Assembly (NCBI GenBank): GCA_001179505.1
Contig: CDMY01000241.1
Coordinates: 109,099 to 151,893, forward strand
DNA from: Vitrella brassicaformis
Lineage: Eukaryota > Sar > Vitrellaceae
Direction of reading: 5' to 3'
Length of the DNA: 42,795 bases
Position numbers and translations under genes: made by a program. This document shows positions 23,962 through 33,443 of this stretch, piece after piece; position 1 is the first letter of the stretch, and each line of letters opens with the position of its first letter. The notes below the pieces were generated by a model that saw only the letters and a list, made by a program, of their open reading frames with translations, searched no databases and was not told where the DNA came from.

Positions 23962-24285
23962 TAGAATTTGCCCCGTGCCGCCTAGGGTGCTGCCTGAAAC
24001 CGCTGCTGCTTCTAGGGTTTGGGGTTTCAGGGTTTCACGATCGTGCTGCCAGGCAGCCCTCCGCCAGCGGGCGTGCCACCAGCATGACGGCATAGCCACT
24101 AGTTGTAGTCTTTCCTTCCGCGGCAGATCATTTCACAACCGTGCTTCATCGAACCGTAAGTACCGTTCCCATCCGCTCGCACATGCAGCGAAGGGCGAAC
24201 AGCTGATCACATCCACCGCAGCATTCATCGCAACCGATGTTTGTCTGGTGCAGGTGAGATCTCGTTTCAGGGCCCGACAGATACA
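23962..24285. promoter_or_regulatory. Divergent promoter with telomere-like motif and shared 31-bp element
   Basis: Serves the small tail-anchored gene (-) and the leucine-rich gene (+). A 31-base sequence at 23979-24009 recurs exactly at 29202-29232, also between divergent genes. Directly after it, 24011-24037 reads as three GGGTTT units (TCTAGGGTTTGGGGTTTCAG...), close to the TTTAGGG telomere unit. Confidence 0.55.
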
Positions 24286-25508
24286 ATGTCGGCGGGGGCG
24301 GATGCAGGGCCGCTTGCACAGCTCCAGAGCATCGGCACCATCATTCTCAATGGCAATCCTGCTCAGACCAAAGAAGACGTTGACCGACTGAGGGTAAGTA
24401 CAACTACCTCACACACGGCCGATGACCTCACACACAGGTGCTTTCCTCTTCTTGCCTTCAGGGTGTGCTGTGGTCTCGTGGCTGCCGCCGGTCAATGACA
24501 CATCTGACCCTGCTGCTGGACTTCCGCGACATAGACTCGAGTGTCCTTCCCGTGGTGCAGTCCCTGGAGCAGCTGCACGAGGCGTGCTGCCGGCCAGACG
24601 CCCCCTTCATCTTCGAGGAGGACTCGCCCAGCGCGGCCAACGCCAACAGCATGCACCTGAGCTTGTCGCTCTTCTACGGCGATGACTTCCCCCGCAACCC
24701 CTCGGCCCTCTTCAAGCAGACCATCCAGCAGCTGGCACGGCAGGCCAACGAGATCTACTTCGCCATGGCGCAACACGAGATCAACAACACCGTGGACAAT
24801 CCCAGCAAAGCGGCCATCGACGTGGCCTCCAGCCTGTCCTTCGAGCGCGCCGAGAGGGTGACGGTGTGCGTCTTCACCTACCCCCCTCCCCCTCCCACCA
24901 CACCCTGCCCCCACCCCGCCATCATCGACCACCTCAGGCCATTCCCAAAGGCCACCCAATTAGACATCACCGGCAGGCTGGCTGCGACTGCGGGCCGTCT
25001 GCTGGCCGCCCGGATGGCGACCCAAGTGGCGAAAGTGACCATCAGCGGATTCCCCACCGGTGAGGCGCTGGGCATCGTGGGCGAGCTGGGTAGCGAGAGG
25101 GTCGTGGAGGAGGTATCGATCCACAGGGGGAGTCCGCGGCAGGTGTCCTTCCCCTTGGCCGCCGACTTGCCGACGATTAGCCAGCTGTGTTTCAGTGCAC
25201 ATGGTGGGTGAAAAAAGGCAATCAAGACAGGCTCCTTCTTTGGTCTCGTTCGTCCATCGCTGTCGTGTGTGTGTGTGTGTGTGTGTGCAGTGCTGTCAGG
25301 TGATGTCCAGGCCGAGTTCCCGTCCGCACTCTCGGGTCTGTTCCAGCACGTCCCGGGTCTGCAGCGTGTGGCCCTGTCATTCGACAACCACTCCCCAGCG
25401 GCCATCCATTCCGCCTTCCCCGACGGCTCGACGATCGGACATTTCCCCGTGACAGTGGAGGAGCGGTCTGGGTGCCCTGTCGTGATGGTCTCCCGTGACG
25501 CGTCGTAG
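24286..25508 (+). CDS. Leucine-rich family protein, short paralog of 17013-19959
   Basis: Exons 24286-24393, 24462-25203 and 25291-25508 encode 355 residues. The first exon ends QTKEDVDRLR before an intron, and the second opens GVLWSRGC. The 17013-19959 gene has the matching ENIDRLR, intron, DALKSRGC at the same phase, so the two are paralogs. The rest is loosely leucine-rich (MTHLTLLLDFRDI, VAKVTISGFPTGEALGIVG, ISQLCFSAH, LQRVALSFD). The helical and Pro-rich N-terminal exons of the longer paralogs are absent. Either the gene is naturally short, or the 5' part was lost, or upstream exons were missed; an acceptor-like CAG stands at about 24252. No known catalytic motif. Confidence 0.72.
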
Positions 25509-26103
25509 ACACGTACGACACACAGTAATGGAGAGCCTTTTCGACCATTGTCTGCCTGCCTGTCTGTCTGTCTGTCTGTCTGTTTGGTCAGGTTAGTCGC
25601 GTTGGCCTGCGTTGGGACTCGAGCGGCCGACAGAGTAGGGACGCGATAGCTAGATACATCTGGGCTGTTTGAGTTGAGACGGCAGCTGGGGTGGCTGCCA
25701 AGACCTAGTTGACCTGGTTAGCCTGGCTGCTGTGTGCATACTTACATCCTCACTGACTCTCAAGGGGCAGGGAGGGACGGGACGGGCAGACTCGTGCGTG
25801 TCGAATGGCGAGGTGGACAGACGCGTGGATGTATGTCATCCATTCAATTGAATCGAGTCGTCGGGATCAGTGAAAGGAATCTCAGTCTGTATTGTATTGT
25901 GTGCAGTGGGGTCATATCATGCTGATGGTGTCTCTGTTGCTCCAGCAATCACGCAGGTGCGCATGCTCATGCGGCACAACAGCCACCGCCCAGACAGCCG
26001 TGTGCTCACTAACGTGTGTCCGTGTCTGTCTGCACATTAGACACATAGACAGTCAGCCGGCTGTCACATTCATGGCCGTGTGTGGCATCGATGTGTGTGT
26101 GTA
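25509..26103. other. Intergenic stretch
   Basis: 3' flank of the leucine-rich gene. Contains a (CTGT)n run at about 25558-25585 and TG-rich tracts. No gene is seen before the type B relic. Confidence 0.5.
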
Positions 26104-26472
26104 TGCGTGGCCAGCCAGTGTGCCAGCGGAGTGGCATTTTCGCTCACCCAGTATAGAGCGCTTGGTTTCCTCCCATCCGACGGAGTCGTCATGGATCAGT
26201 GGCATAACAAGGAAGATGCACAGCTGTTCCTGCAGTTGGTGGCGACACTGCGCCCAGCGCGTGTCGACCTCACTGTAACACTGGATCGGGATGACTTGGA
26301 GGGAGAGGGGGAGGGTGAGCAGGGAGACAATGCATCTGGGCTCCATGCAGCCCGTTCATTCGCGTGGGAGTGCTACGTTCGTGTCAAAGCGCTCTACACC
26401 ATGACGGGCGGCTCATGTGAGCAAATCGATGTGGGAGAGTACCGTCTTGCCATGCAGCTGGCCGCCAAGTGA
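26104..26472 (+). pseudogene. C-terminal relic of a type B (F-box-like/leucine-rich) gene
   Basis: Matches the C-terminal ~110 residues of the type B genes at 29544 and 33444. The relic starts AWPASVPAEWHFRSPSIERL (compare AWPDSVPAEWRLRCPRI at 33444-36600). The frame must then shift by one base near 26165 to continue into FLQLVATLRPARVDLT, and it ends FAWECYVRVKALYTMTGGSC...LAMQLAAK and a stop. The last part is intact and similar to both full copies. No N-terminal exons are found upstream. A broken duplicate is the simplest reading. Confidence 0.75.
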
Positions 26473-27007
26473 GTCAATGGGAGGGGCTGGGCGGGGGGGT
26501 CGGCCGCACTATTCTTGTGGAGTCTGTCTGTGTGCCTAGATGGATTGATGGATGGATGGTGGCGTGTGTCGACACTTCCGTCGGCTGTTTTGCTCATGGC
26601 CAAGCCGATGGTGTGTCTGCCTGACTCATTTTTCTCTGCTGCCCCTTCTTGTCTCGCCCTTTTGTTCGGCCGAACACCAAACACACAACACGGTCGGTTG
26701 AGTGACGGTCCAGAGGGAGGGCAAACTCCGTGCACGACCGCGGCTTACCAGTCTGGCTGGCTTTTCTCTTTTTGTCTCCTGGTGTGAAGTTTTTCATTCA
26801 TAGCACCCTTCATCTCGCTCAACCGACTAACCAGCAACAGGTGGGGGTGCGGGGGCCGGAGCGAGAGGGTGTGACTGACTGCAAGGATGAGCCAGACGAG
26901 CCAACCCAGCCCTAGCTAGTGTGGACAGATGCGGGGCGTGTGTGAGAGTTGATGCAGTAGGTAGTACTCGCCCTCTGTGTTGCATGCCGTCATGTGTGTG
27001 CGTGACA

Positions 27008-27130
27008 GACAATTGCGGAAAGTGACATCAAACGCAACACAGTCATCTACCATATGGATCGATGCGTTCTGTATCTACGGATTGGAAAAAATCAATATCT
27101 TCATGGCGTGCTCAGAGCCGACACACAGAA
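27008..27130 (+). repeat. ~120-bp direct repeat, copy 1
   Basis: Begins GACAATTGCGGAAAGTGACA and contains AGTCATCTACCAT and GCGTTCTGTATCTACGGATTG. Copy 2 lies 376 bases downstream in the same orientation, with small indels. Similarity fades near GCTCAGAGCCGACACACA. Nature unknown. Confidence 0.8.
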
Positions 27131-27383
27131 CCACACAGACACACAGACATCAGACACACAGACACAGAAGAGAAAAGGCCACAAGCGGATCGCTCGTGCG
27201 AGTGTGAGCTGACCTAGCTAGGAGAGGAGACAGCCGAGCCGCTGGAGGTGAGTAGGTGCTATCAGGCATCACACGCATCCAGTAGTGATGCCACACATAC
27301 TACGCCACACGCACCTAGAATCAGTGAACGCGTGACGACTTAAATCAAATCACTTCTCACTGCGCAGAGAGATCGTGCGTAGA

Positions 27384-27506
27384 GACAATTGCGGAAAGTG
27401 ACATCAAACGCACCACAGACGAACACAGTCATCTACCATGGATGCGTTCTGTATCTACGGATTGAAAAATAGCTCTTCCTGGCCTGCTCAAAGCTGACAG
27501 ACAGAC
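27384..27506 (+). repeat. ~120-bp direct repeat, copy 2
   Basis: Same order of blocks as copy 1, with a short insertion (CAGACGAA) before the AGTCATCTACCAT block and a loss of five bases inside it. It lies just past the 3' end of the type A gene at 27553-28999. Confidence 0.8.
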
Positions 27507-27552
27507 AGACACACACGCTCTCTCTAGATACAAGGGGCGACTCAGTCTGTGG

Positions 27553-28999
27553 CTACGGAACTAGCAGGCCACCGAACACCAGCTGTGCATCGCCGGCCCC
27601 CATGACCTGCCGCGCCGCCCCCACTGTCTGTGGGAATCTGCCGGCTCCGACCCCCACCACGGGAGGCTCCGTCGTGTACAGGCGGGCCTGGGTATTGTGG
27701 GGGTTGCTGTAGATGTCGATGTGGGCCTGGAACATGTGCTTGGGCTGGTCGCCGTGCAGGACTATCACACGCAAAGAGAATCCCGCCGCCTGGTGGCTCG
27801 TGCTGATGGTGCGGCAATTCCACACAGGCGGCTGCTGATTGGCAAGATCCCGCTGCAGAGAAACCACACAAGAGATATGGCAATGAGTGAGAGGAGTAGC
27901 TGGTGGGTGGGTGAGAGGCGCTTCTTGTGTATGGCTGACCACTCGGGCGTAGCCTGCGGGATCGTTGTACTGGAAGACAAAATGGGAGGCGACCTCCGAG
28001 CCTCCAAAGCGTATCCTGATCAAACACACCATGGCAGAGCGACGCAGCCAGTGTGTATATGTGTTCGTGTGTATCATTCTCCTCATCTTTCTCACCAGTT
28101 CAACACAGCGTCGCAAATTGAAGCAAAGTCGTCACCTGCAACCAGACATACACACGGACATGCAACTAAATGACCCATTCCCCACAGCCCTCCGGCCCTC
28201 CCTCCCCCCTCTCTCACCTCGATACTCACACACAGGGTTGGCCGGGTCAAATCCATCGCGGAATGCGTGGCGGGCCGGCAGGTTCTCCAGTGGGCGGATG
28301 GTCAGCCGATGCCCATCCAGCCGCTCCTCGCCAATGTTGCGTCGCTCGCTGGGGCGCTCGAGCGTCATGCCAAGGTGGCGGCCGATGATTGAGAGCTGCC
28401 GCAGCGCCTCACATCGGCTGTCAAACACCTCCCGGCTGCCCACACCCTCCACATCAGCACTAACCAGCTCTATCGGCAACCGCTCCACCCGCTCCTTGTG
28501 CCTCGCCACCCTGACGATGGGCTTCCAGCCCGCCCACTCGCCGCTGTTCTCGATGAAGTGCGCCAGCTCCAACAGCAGGTCGAGGGATGTCAGTTCAGTG
28601 GAGACAGTGATGATGTCCTCGAGGCCCTTGTCTCCCAGCAGTCGGTTGATGTGCTCCTTGACGCGCTGCACCACAGTGCGGGTGATGCTCTCCTTGTTAT
28701 GCTCCAGCTGCAGCTGTTGCTGGGTGAGGGGGCCGTTGGCAATCTGTGCGATGAGTGCGCGTCTGGTGGGGTTCGAGCGGGCGGCTTTGCTGATGAGCAG
28801 GGGAAGCAGTTCTTGAGGGCTGGTGGGGCGGCCTTGGCCCAACGATGACATTGCCTGATGGAGAAACCAACAAGAAACCACCCTGATGCTTGGCCATATG
28901 ATCTGTGTGTGTGAATTCTTCATTCACCTGTTGCCGCGGCAACTCGGCTACAGGACCAGGTCCAGCAGCAGCGGATGAAGATGGCGCTGCAGCCGCCAT
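27553..28999 (-). CDS. Type A family protein, copy 1 (unknown function)
   Basis: Exons 28999-28928, 28854-28218, 28135-28096, 28015-27940 and 27852-27553 encode 374 residues. Starts MAAAAPSSSAAAG (Ala/Ser-rich). The core includes LLISKAARSNPTRRALIAQI, LTSLDLLLELAHFIENSGEW, PIVRVARH, LPIEL(V)SADVEGVGSR, RCEALRQLSIIGRHLGM, HRLTIRPLENLPA, RFGGSEVASHFVFQYND and VIVLHGDQPKHMFQAHIDIY. All intron positions and phases match the copies at 37129 and 40230. The Cys-poor C-terminal ~150 residues have alternating hydrophobic strands and look like a beta-rich domain; I do not recognise the family. It is divergent from a type B gene, and together they form the left arm of the large palindrome. Confidence 0.8.
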
Positions 29000-29543
29000 G
29001 CTAGGGTAGGGAAAAGGACTGCAAACAAGAAAGCCAGAGGCACAGAGTACATTCTATCCAGCCACATCCTTCTCATCCATCCATCCTTCTCATCTCGATG
29101 CCCACCAAATTATCCGTGAGTACAGCACGTCTCAATTGAGGATTCTCATCACAGAGCTTGTTTGGCTTCTCACAAGCTCGCAGGGCGCCCCACAAACAGG
29201 ACGCCTAGGGTGCTGCCTGAAACCGCTGCTGCCCCGAAACAGAAACAGGAGAGGACGGTCCATTCATAATTCATTCATCCATCCATCAGGTGTGCGGCTA
29301 CATTAGCGGCTAGAGATGTGTTCAGCCCCCCCTTGGTTCGTTGCCACCCATGAAAACACGACTCCACGAGCACGGTGTGTGTGTGTGTGTCTGTGCTGCC
29401 AGATCTTATGGTTGTCTGAGGTGTCGGCATGGAGGCTGCGATCACCTGAGCAGTGAGTGCGCAAGCTGAAAACACAAACACACAGGTGAATGCCCATCTC
29501 GTCTTTCCCTCTATTTGTGCAGGTGGTTGGTAGTGTCCTGGCG
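29000..29543. promoter_or_regulatory. Divergent promoter between type A and type B genes (left arm)
   Basis: Contains the 31-base element (29202-29232) also found at 23979-24009. Most of the rest is mirrored at 36601-37128. A TTTGCAG followed by CCTTTTCCCTACCCTAGC before the A start could be a 5'-UTR intron acceptor, conserved in both arms. No TATA box recognised. Confidence 0.5.
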
Positions 29544-32484
29544 ATGGACATCAGTAGCGATGGCGGCCCGGCGCCCTCAGGAGGTCATGATGCACACAGG
29601 GTGGATGGGCGTGATCCGCCAATGGTGTCATGCCTTGTATGTGTGGTGGTGGTGTAATGCATTGACAGGGAAGGAGAGCGGCGGGTCGGGGGGCGACGGC
29701 AGCCTGCGGGATGTCATAGATCAGATACACTCGGTGAGAGAAAGAGACAGAGGGGAGGGAAGGCGAGTCTTTCCGCAGCTGCTGTTGGTGGCTCTGCTGT
29801 GCAGGTCGCCTCTCACATAGCCGCGAGTAGCGAGGCCGCGGAGCTGAAGGTACCAGCTGATGCCGGCAACGACACACAGGTCAGCACAGACGCTTCCGTG
29901 CAGCCATCTGCCCACACTCATTTCTGTGTACTGTTTACAGGCCTGCGTATCGCTGATTGACCGGTTGTCCGATGTGCTCAAGACCCTCTCAGACGCCGAC
30001 TCGAGATTCAGCAATGAGCTGTCGCAGATCCCGACAACAGAGTACAACACACACGTGAGCATGGAATGACCAGGCAGTGACAAGTGGACCACCGATCTTC
30101 ATTCGTGTCGTGTGGTCAGCGATCCTGCATTTTTCGGTACCCGTTGGGCACTTGTGTGGTGGTGACGTCGCGTACGAGGAGGGAGGCTGGTAAGTATGTG
30201 TGGGTCACGGCGCGTGTCCATCGCACCGAAGACAGAGGGCAGAAGGGCACGGCAGTATACATGAGGGAGGTGGGCGGACGGGAGGAGGAACTCGAGCCCG
30301 TCATTGTGCCACACGAAGCCAACAAACCGCCTCATGGCCAGCGGGTACACGCGGAAGGCACACGTGGGAGGCGCAATCACCTCGACCACATCCACACGTC
30401 ATCTCTGCGCATGTGTTGGTGTGCAGGGCTTCAAGTTGTCGAGCGAGAAGGGTGTGGCTCGGAGTGACGGCAAACCGGTACACGCACCACCAGCCACACA
30501 ACAGGATATTACCGTCACTGACTCATCCGTGCGTCATGGTGTTTGTGTGTCAGGATTACGGCCGCCCGTGTCTGCCGGGCGTCCCTGCCGCGGTGATGGG
30601 CCACATAGGATCGTTTCTGACAACGACGGCGGTCACTCGCCTGACACGCGTCAACAAGGAGACCCGGGAGAAGGCCACAGACGACACATACGGCGTTTTC
30701 CGACACTTCGCCATGACGGATGACGAGAGCGGCAAGTACAGGAGCATACAGAAACAGCACCAGCTAAAGCACCTGGTGAGATGGGGGTGCAGCGTCATCG
30801 GCAAAGATGTGGCACGTGACATTCGCTGGTTTGGTGTGTGTGTGTGTGTGTGTGTGTGCAGGGCAAGATCCGGACGGCCTATCTGGAGGCGTCACCTGTG
30901 GCGTCGTGTGTCGTCGAGTGCCTGGAGAAGTCTGCAGAGACGCTCGGGGAGCTGCACGTACCGCATGTGCCATCTGGTCTCTTCTTTTCAACGCCGATGC
31001 GCGCGCCAGGATATTCCACCCCTTTCTCCAATTTGACCCACATGAATGTTCAGTCGTTCAAGTGGCTAGACTGCTTCAGGTGTGCTACATTGGAGAAAGG
31101 CATTCGTGGTGTCTGACCACATTTGTTGTGTGGGTGATGCAGCAAGCGTCGGTGGTCCCTCCCCGCCCTCAAGATCCTCCAAATCGGCAAACCACCCAAG
31201 AGCCTCTTAATCGGCCAAGCACACTCGTACTCACACCTCTCGGCTGCAGCGTTTCTCGTGCCCCTCCTCAGTGCCTCCCCCAATATCGAACGGCTGGAGG
31301 CCGAGCGTATGGTCATTGACGACGGCGACTGGGCCGACTTCACCGCTTCCCTCAACAGCTGTCTCAACCTCACCACCATCGCCGGCCTGGACATCTTGAT
31401 GTGCCAGTTCGGCCGCCTCAATGAGCTCAAAGACGCCCTCGACCAGCAGTGGTCCAAACCAGAGAAGAAAGGTAAGTCACCGAGAAATGAGTCCGACCTC
31501 CACGAGTCCTGATTGTCTTCTCTGCCCCTTTCGCGGCTTCAGACCTGCCCAAGAAGCTGGGCTTTGTAGTGCGTGATCCGACGATCGACGGGGAGTACGG
31601 GCAGGGAGCGGACGGCGTTCAGGCATTCAGTAGATGGGCGGCGGAGGCGAATTGCGACCTCGAGTGGCAGCCGTGGGACACGCTGAGGGTCGGCTGCAAC
31701 AGTGACACCGTCAGTGGTGGCCTGCCCGCGCCTGTGGGCCTCTATGGCGAGGTCGCCAGACAGCTAATAGCCAAGACGGCGGATGTAAGGAGCAGGCAGA
31801 CAGTGCCTCGAGGGAGGGAGAAGCAGACAGACCGGGAAGGAAGCATGTGTGTGTGTGTGTGTGTGTGTCCATTGTGTGTGTCAGGTCACTTTGTGTGTCG
31901 GCGGACCGCGGTTTCACCCCTCGTGGCGTGACGAGCTCATCTTCCCCAGGGCCGAGAAGCTCACCATTGATGCCGACGGCGCGAGTGCCTTAGACAGCAT
32001 TCCCGAGTGGCTGACAGAGAGGGAGGGAGAGGGCCAGACGGCGGCCAGCCGCCACTTCCCAGCAGTCGCGCACTTGGAGGTGTTCTTCGGCAGTTTCGAG
32101 TTGTCTGATCTTCCCTCTGCCCCATCCAAGCTGAGCCGGCTTGTTGCGGCGCTGACGGGACTCAAGAGAGTCACCTTCTACTCTTATCCTAGCTTAGCTG
32201 TGGCGTGTGAGCTACTCTCGTATCTCTCTGTGCCGCGCCTGGCCAAGGCCTATTTTGCCCGGCCTCCTGGCGCCGGCCTTTTCAACGGGCCGGACACGTA
32301 CGAGTGGCCAGACGATGTGCTAGAAGAGTGGCCCCTGCGCTGCCCTCTTATCGAGCACATGGCTACTGCCCCAGACGAGTCCGATGGGGACCTCTGGCGT
32401 GACAAGGAAGGCGTAGAGTCGTTTCTGCAGTTGGTGTCCACACTGCGACCACTGCGTGCCGATCTAACTGGATACATATATTGA
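29544..32484 (+). CDS. Type B F-box-like/leucine-rich protein, copy 1, with early stop
   Basis: Exons 29544-29583, 29669-29733, 29805-29879, 29941-30054, 30120-30344, 30427-30477, 30554-30775, 30862-31079, 31143-31471, 31543-31784 and 31885-32484 encode 726 residues. Order: MDISSDGGPAPS start, helical region (VSLIDRLSDVLKTLSDADSRF), a small beta-like domain (RYPLGTCVVVTS...EAGKYVWVTARVHRTED) shared with 40230-42010, an F-box-like motif (LPGVPAAVMGHIGSFLTTT followed by RLTRVNKETREKA), then leucine-rich segments ending in IPEWL, FPAVAHLEVFF and LSRLVAAL. F-box plus leucine-rich proteins usually choose substrates for SCF ubiquitin ligases; that role is inference. A TGA at 32482-32484 ends the protein 66 codons before the family's usual end. 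Confidence 0.78.
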
Positions 32485-32685
32485 AGTGAGCTTGAGGTGG
32501 GGGACGAGGAGGCGTTGGAGGGGGAGGGGGAGGTGGAGGCAGCTAGGCTCAGAGACCTCCGGTCTTTCGCGTGGGAGCGCTACGAGCGAGTCAAGGCACT
32601 CTACACCATGACGGAAGGGTCGTGCAAGGCGAGCGAGGCCTTTGACGAACTCTTCTGTCTCACTATGAAGCTGGTGGCTAAGTGA
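32485..32685 (+). pseudogene. Former C-terminus of type B copy 1, beyond the in-frame stop
   Basis: Directly after the TGA the same frame continues SELEVGDEEALEGEGE...LRSFAWERYERVKALYTMTEG and ends KLVAK plus a stop at 32683-32685, matching the C-termini at 33444 and 26472. So one base change truncated this copy. It is translated only if the stop is read through or is a sequence error. Confidence 0.75.
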
Positions 32686-33443
32686 GTTTGGGGTGGGGTG
32701 GGGTTGGCAAGACCTTGTACAGTCTGTCTGAGTGTGGATATGTATCAGCTATCGGGTGCCGTCTGGCCAGACGGGAGCACGCATGTGGATGGATGGATGC
32801 ATGGATGGGTCGTGGGCTGTTGTACCGCCTAGCTCACTCATTGTGCGCCTGGTTCTGCTCGTGACCAAGCCTGTCTGGTTCTTCCATGCTGCCCCTTTCT
32901 CTCCAAGCCCTCTGCTCGTCGACCAACAGCAGTTCATCGACCCATCCATCTTTCTATGGATGTTGCTTGGTCGAGTACGGGCTGGGAAGGACAGAGAGCG
33001 CGGTGAGCGAGCAGCCGACACACGGTGGGCGAAGTGCGCTAGCAGCGGATTCATGCAGAGACAGTCAGACAGACCGGTGGTGAATGACAGCTGTTGTGCG
33101 TGTCGTTTGTTTGGGTGCAAATACGTCTTTTGTGATGGATGGACGCAGAGGATGTGTGTGTCGCATCGATGACGGACGCCTGCGTGTGAAGCGTTAATGT
33201 CTCGACTCGTGTCTGGCTGAGTTCTCGACATTCATTAAAGCGCAACTGAGGTGCGTCATATCCATCGCATCAATCCCCACAGGCAGAGGAGAGCACCATA
33301 CATGCAGCCGCCCTCCACTACACACACCAGGGATGGACTCGTCCATCAATATCTACCTCCAGTTCGTCGCCGAACAGCGCCCATCACCTCACGCACGATC
33401 CTCTAACCATGAATGAATCACGCAAACATGAAGCCCCTGCGCC
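32686..33443. other. Spacer at the centre of the inverted duplication
   Basis: A 758-base non-coding stretch between the 3' ends of two convergent type B copies. It holds short GGATGG/CATCCA runs and no gene. I found no long complementarity within it, so the palindrome is not perfect at its centre. Confidence 0.55.

Larger units (their letters stand above)
26473..27552. other. Intergenic stretch with a dispersed direct repeat
   Basis: No coding region seen. It carries two copies of a ~120-bp repeat, listed separately, and several CA/GACA tracts (about 27120-27170 and 27497-27520). Confidence 0.5.
27553..32685. repeat. Left arm of a large inverted duplication (A-, B+)
   Basis: The gene pair here appears in mirror image at 33444-38614. 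Nucleotide identity is highest around the divergent promoter and first B exons: about 29805-30054 against 36317-36068 differs at only a few positions, intron included. The 5' flank of the A genes (CCTCTGGCTTTCTTGTTTGCAG...) is also nearly identical. Coding regions further out have diverged more. Confidence 0.8.

Noticed and set aside
32482-32484. In-frame TGA read as a recoded amino acid
   Set aside because: Other genes in the window end in TGA (for example 12948-12950 and 20647-20649), so TGA is a normal stop here; a nonsense mutation is simpler.
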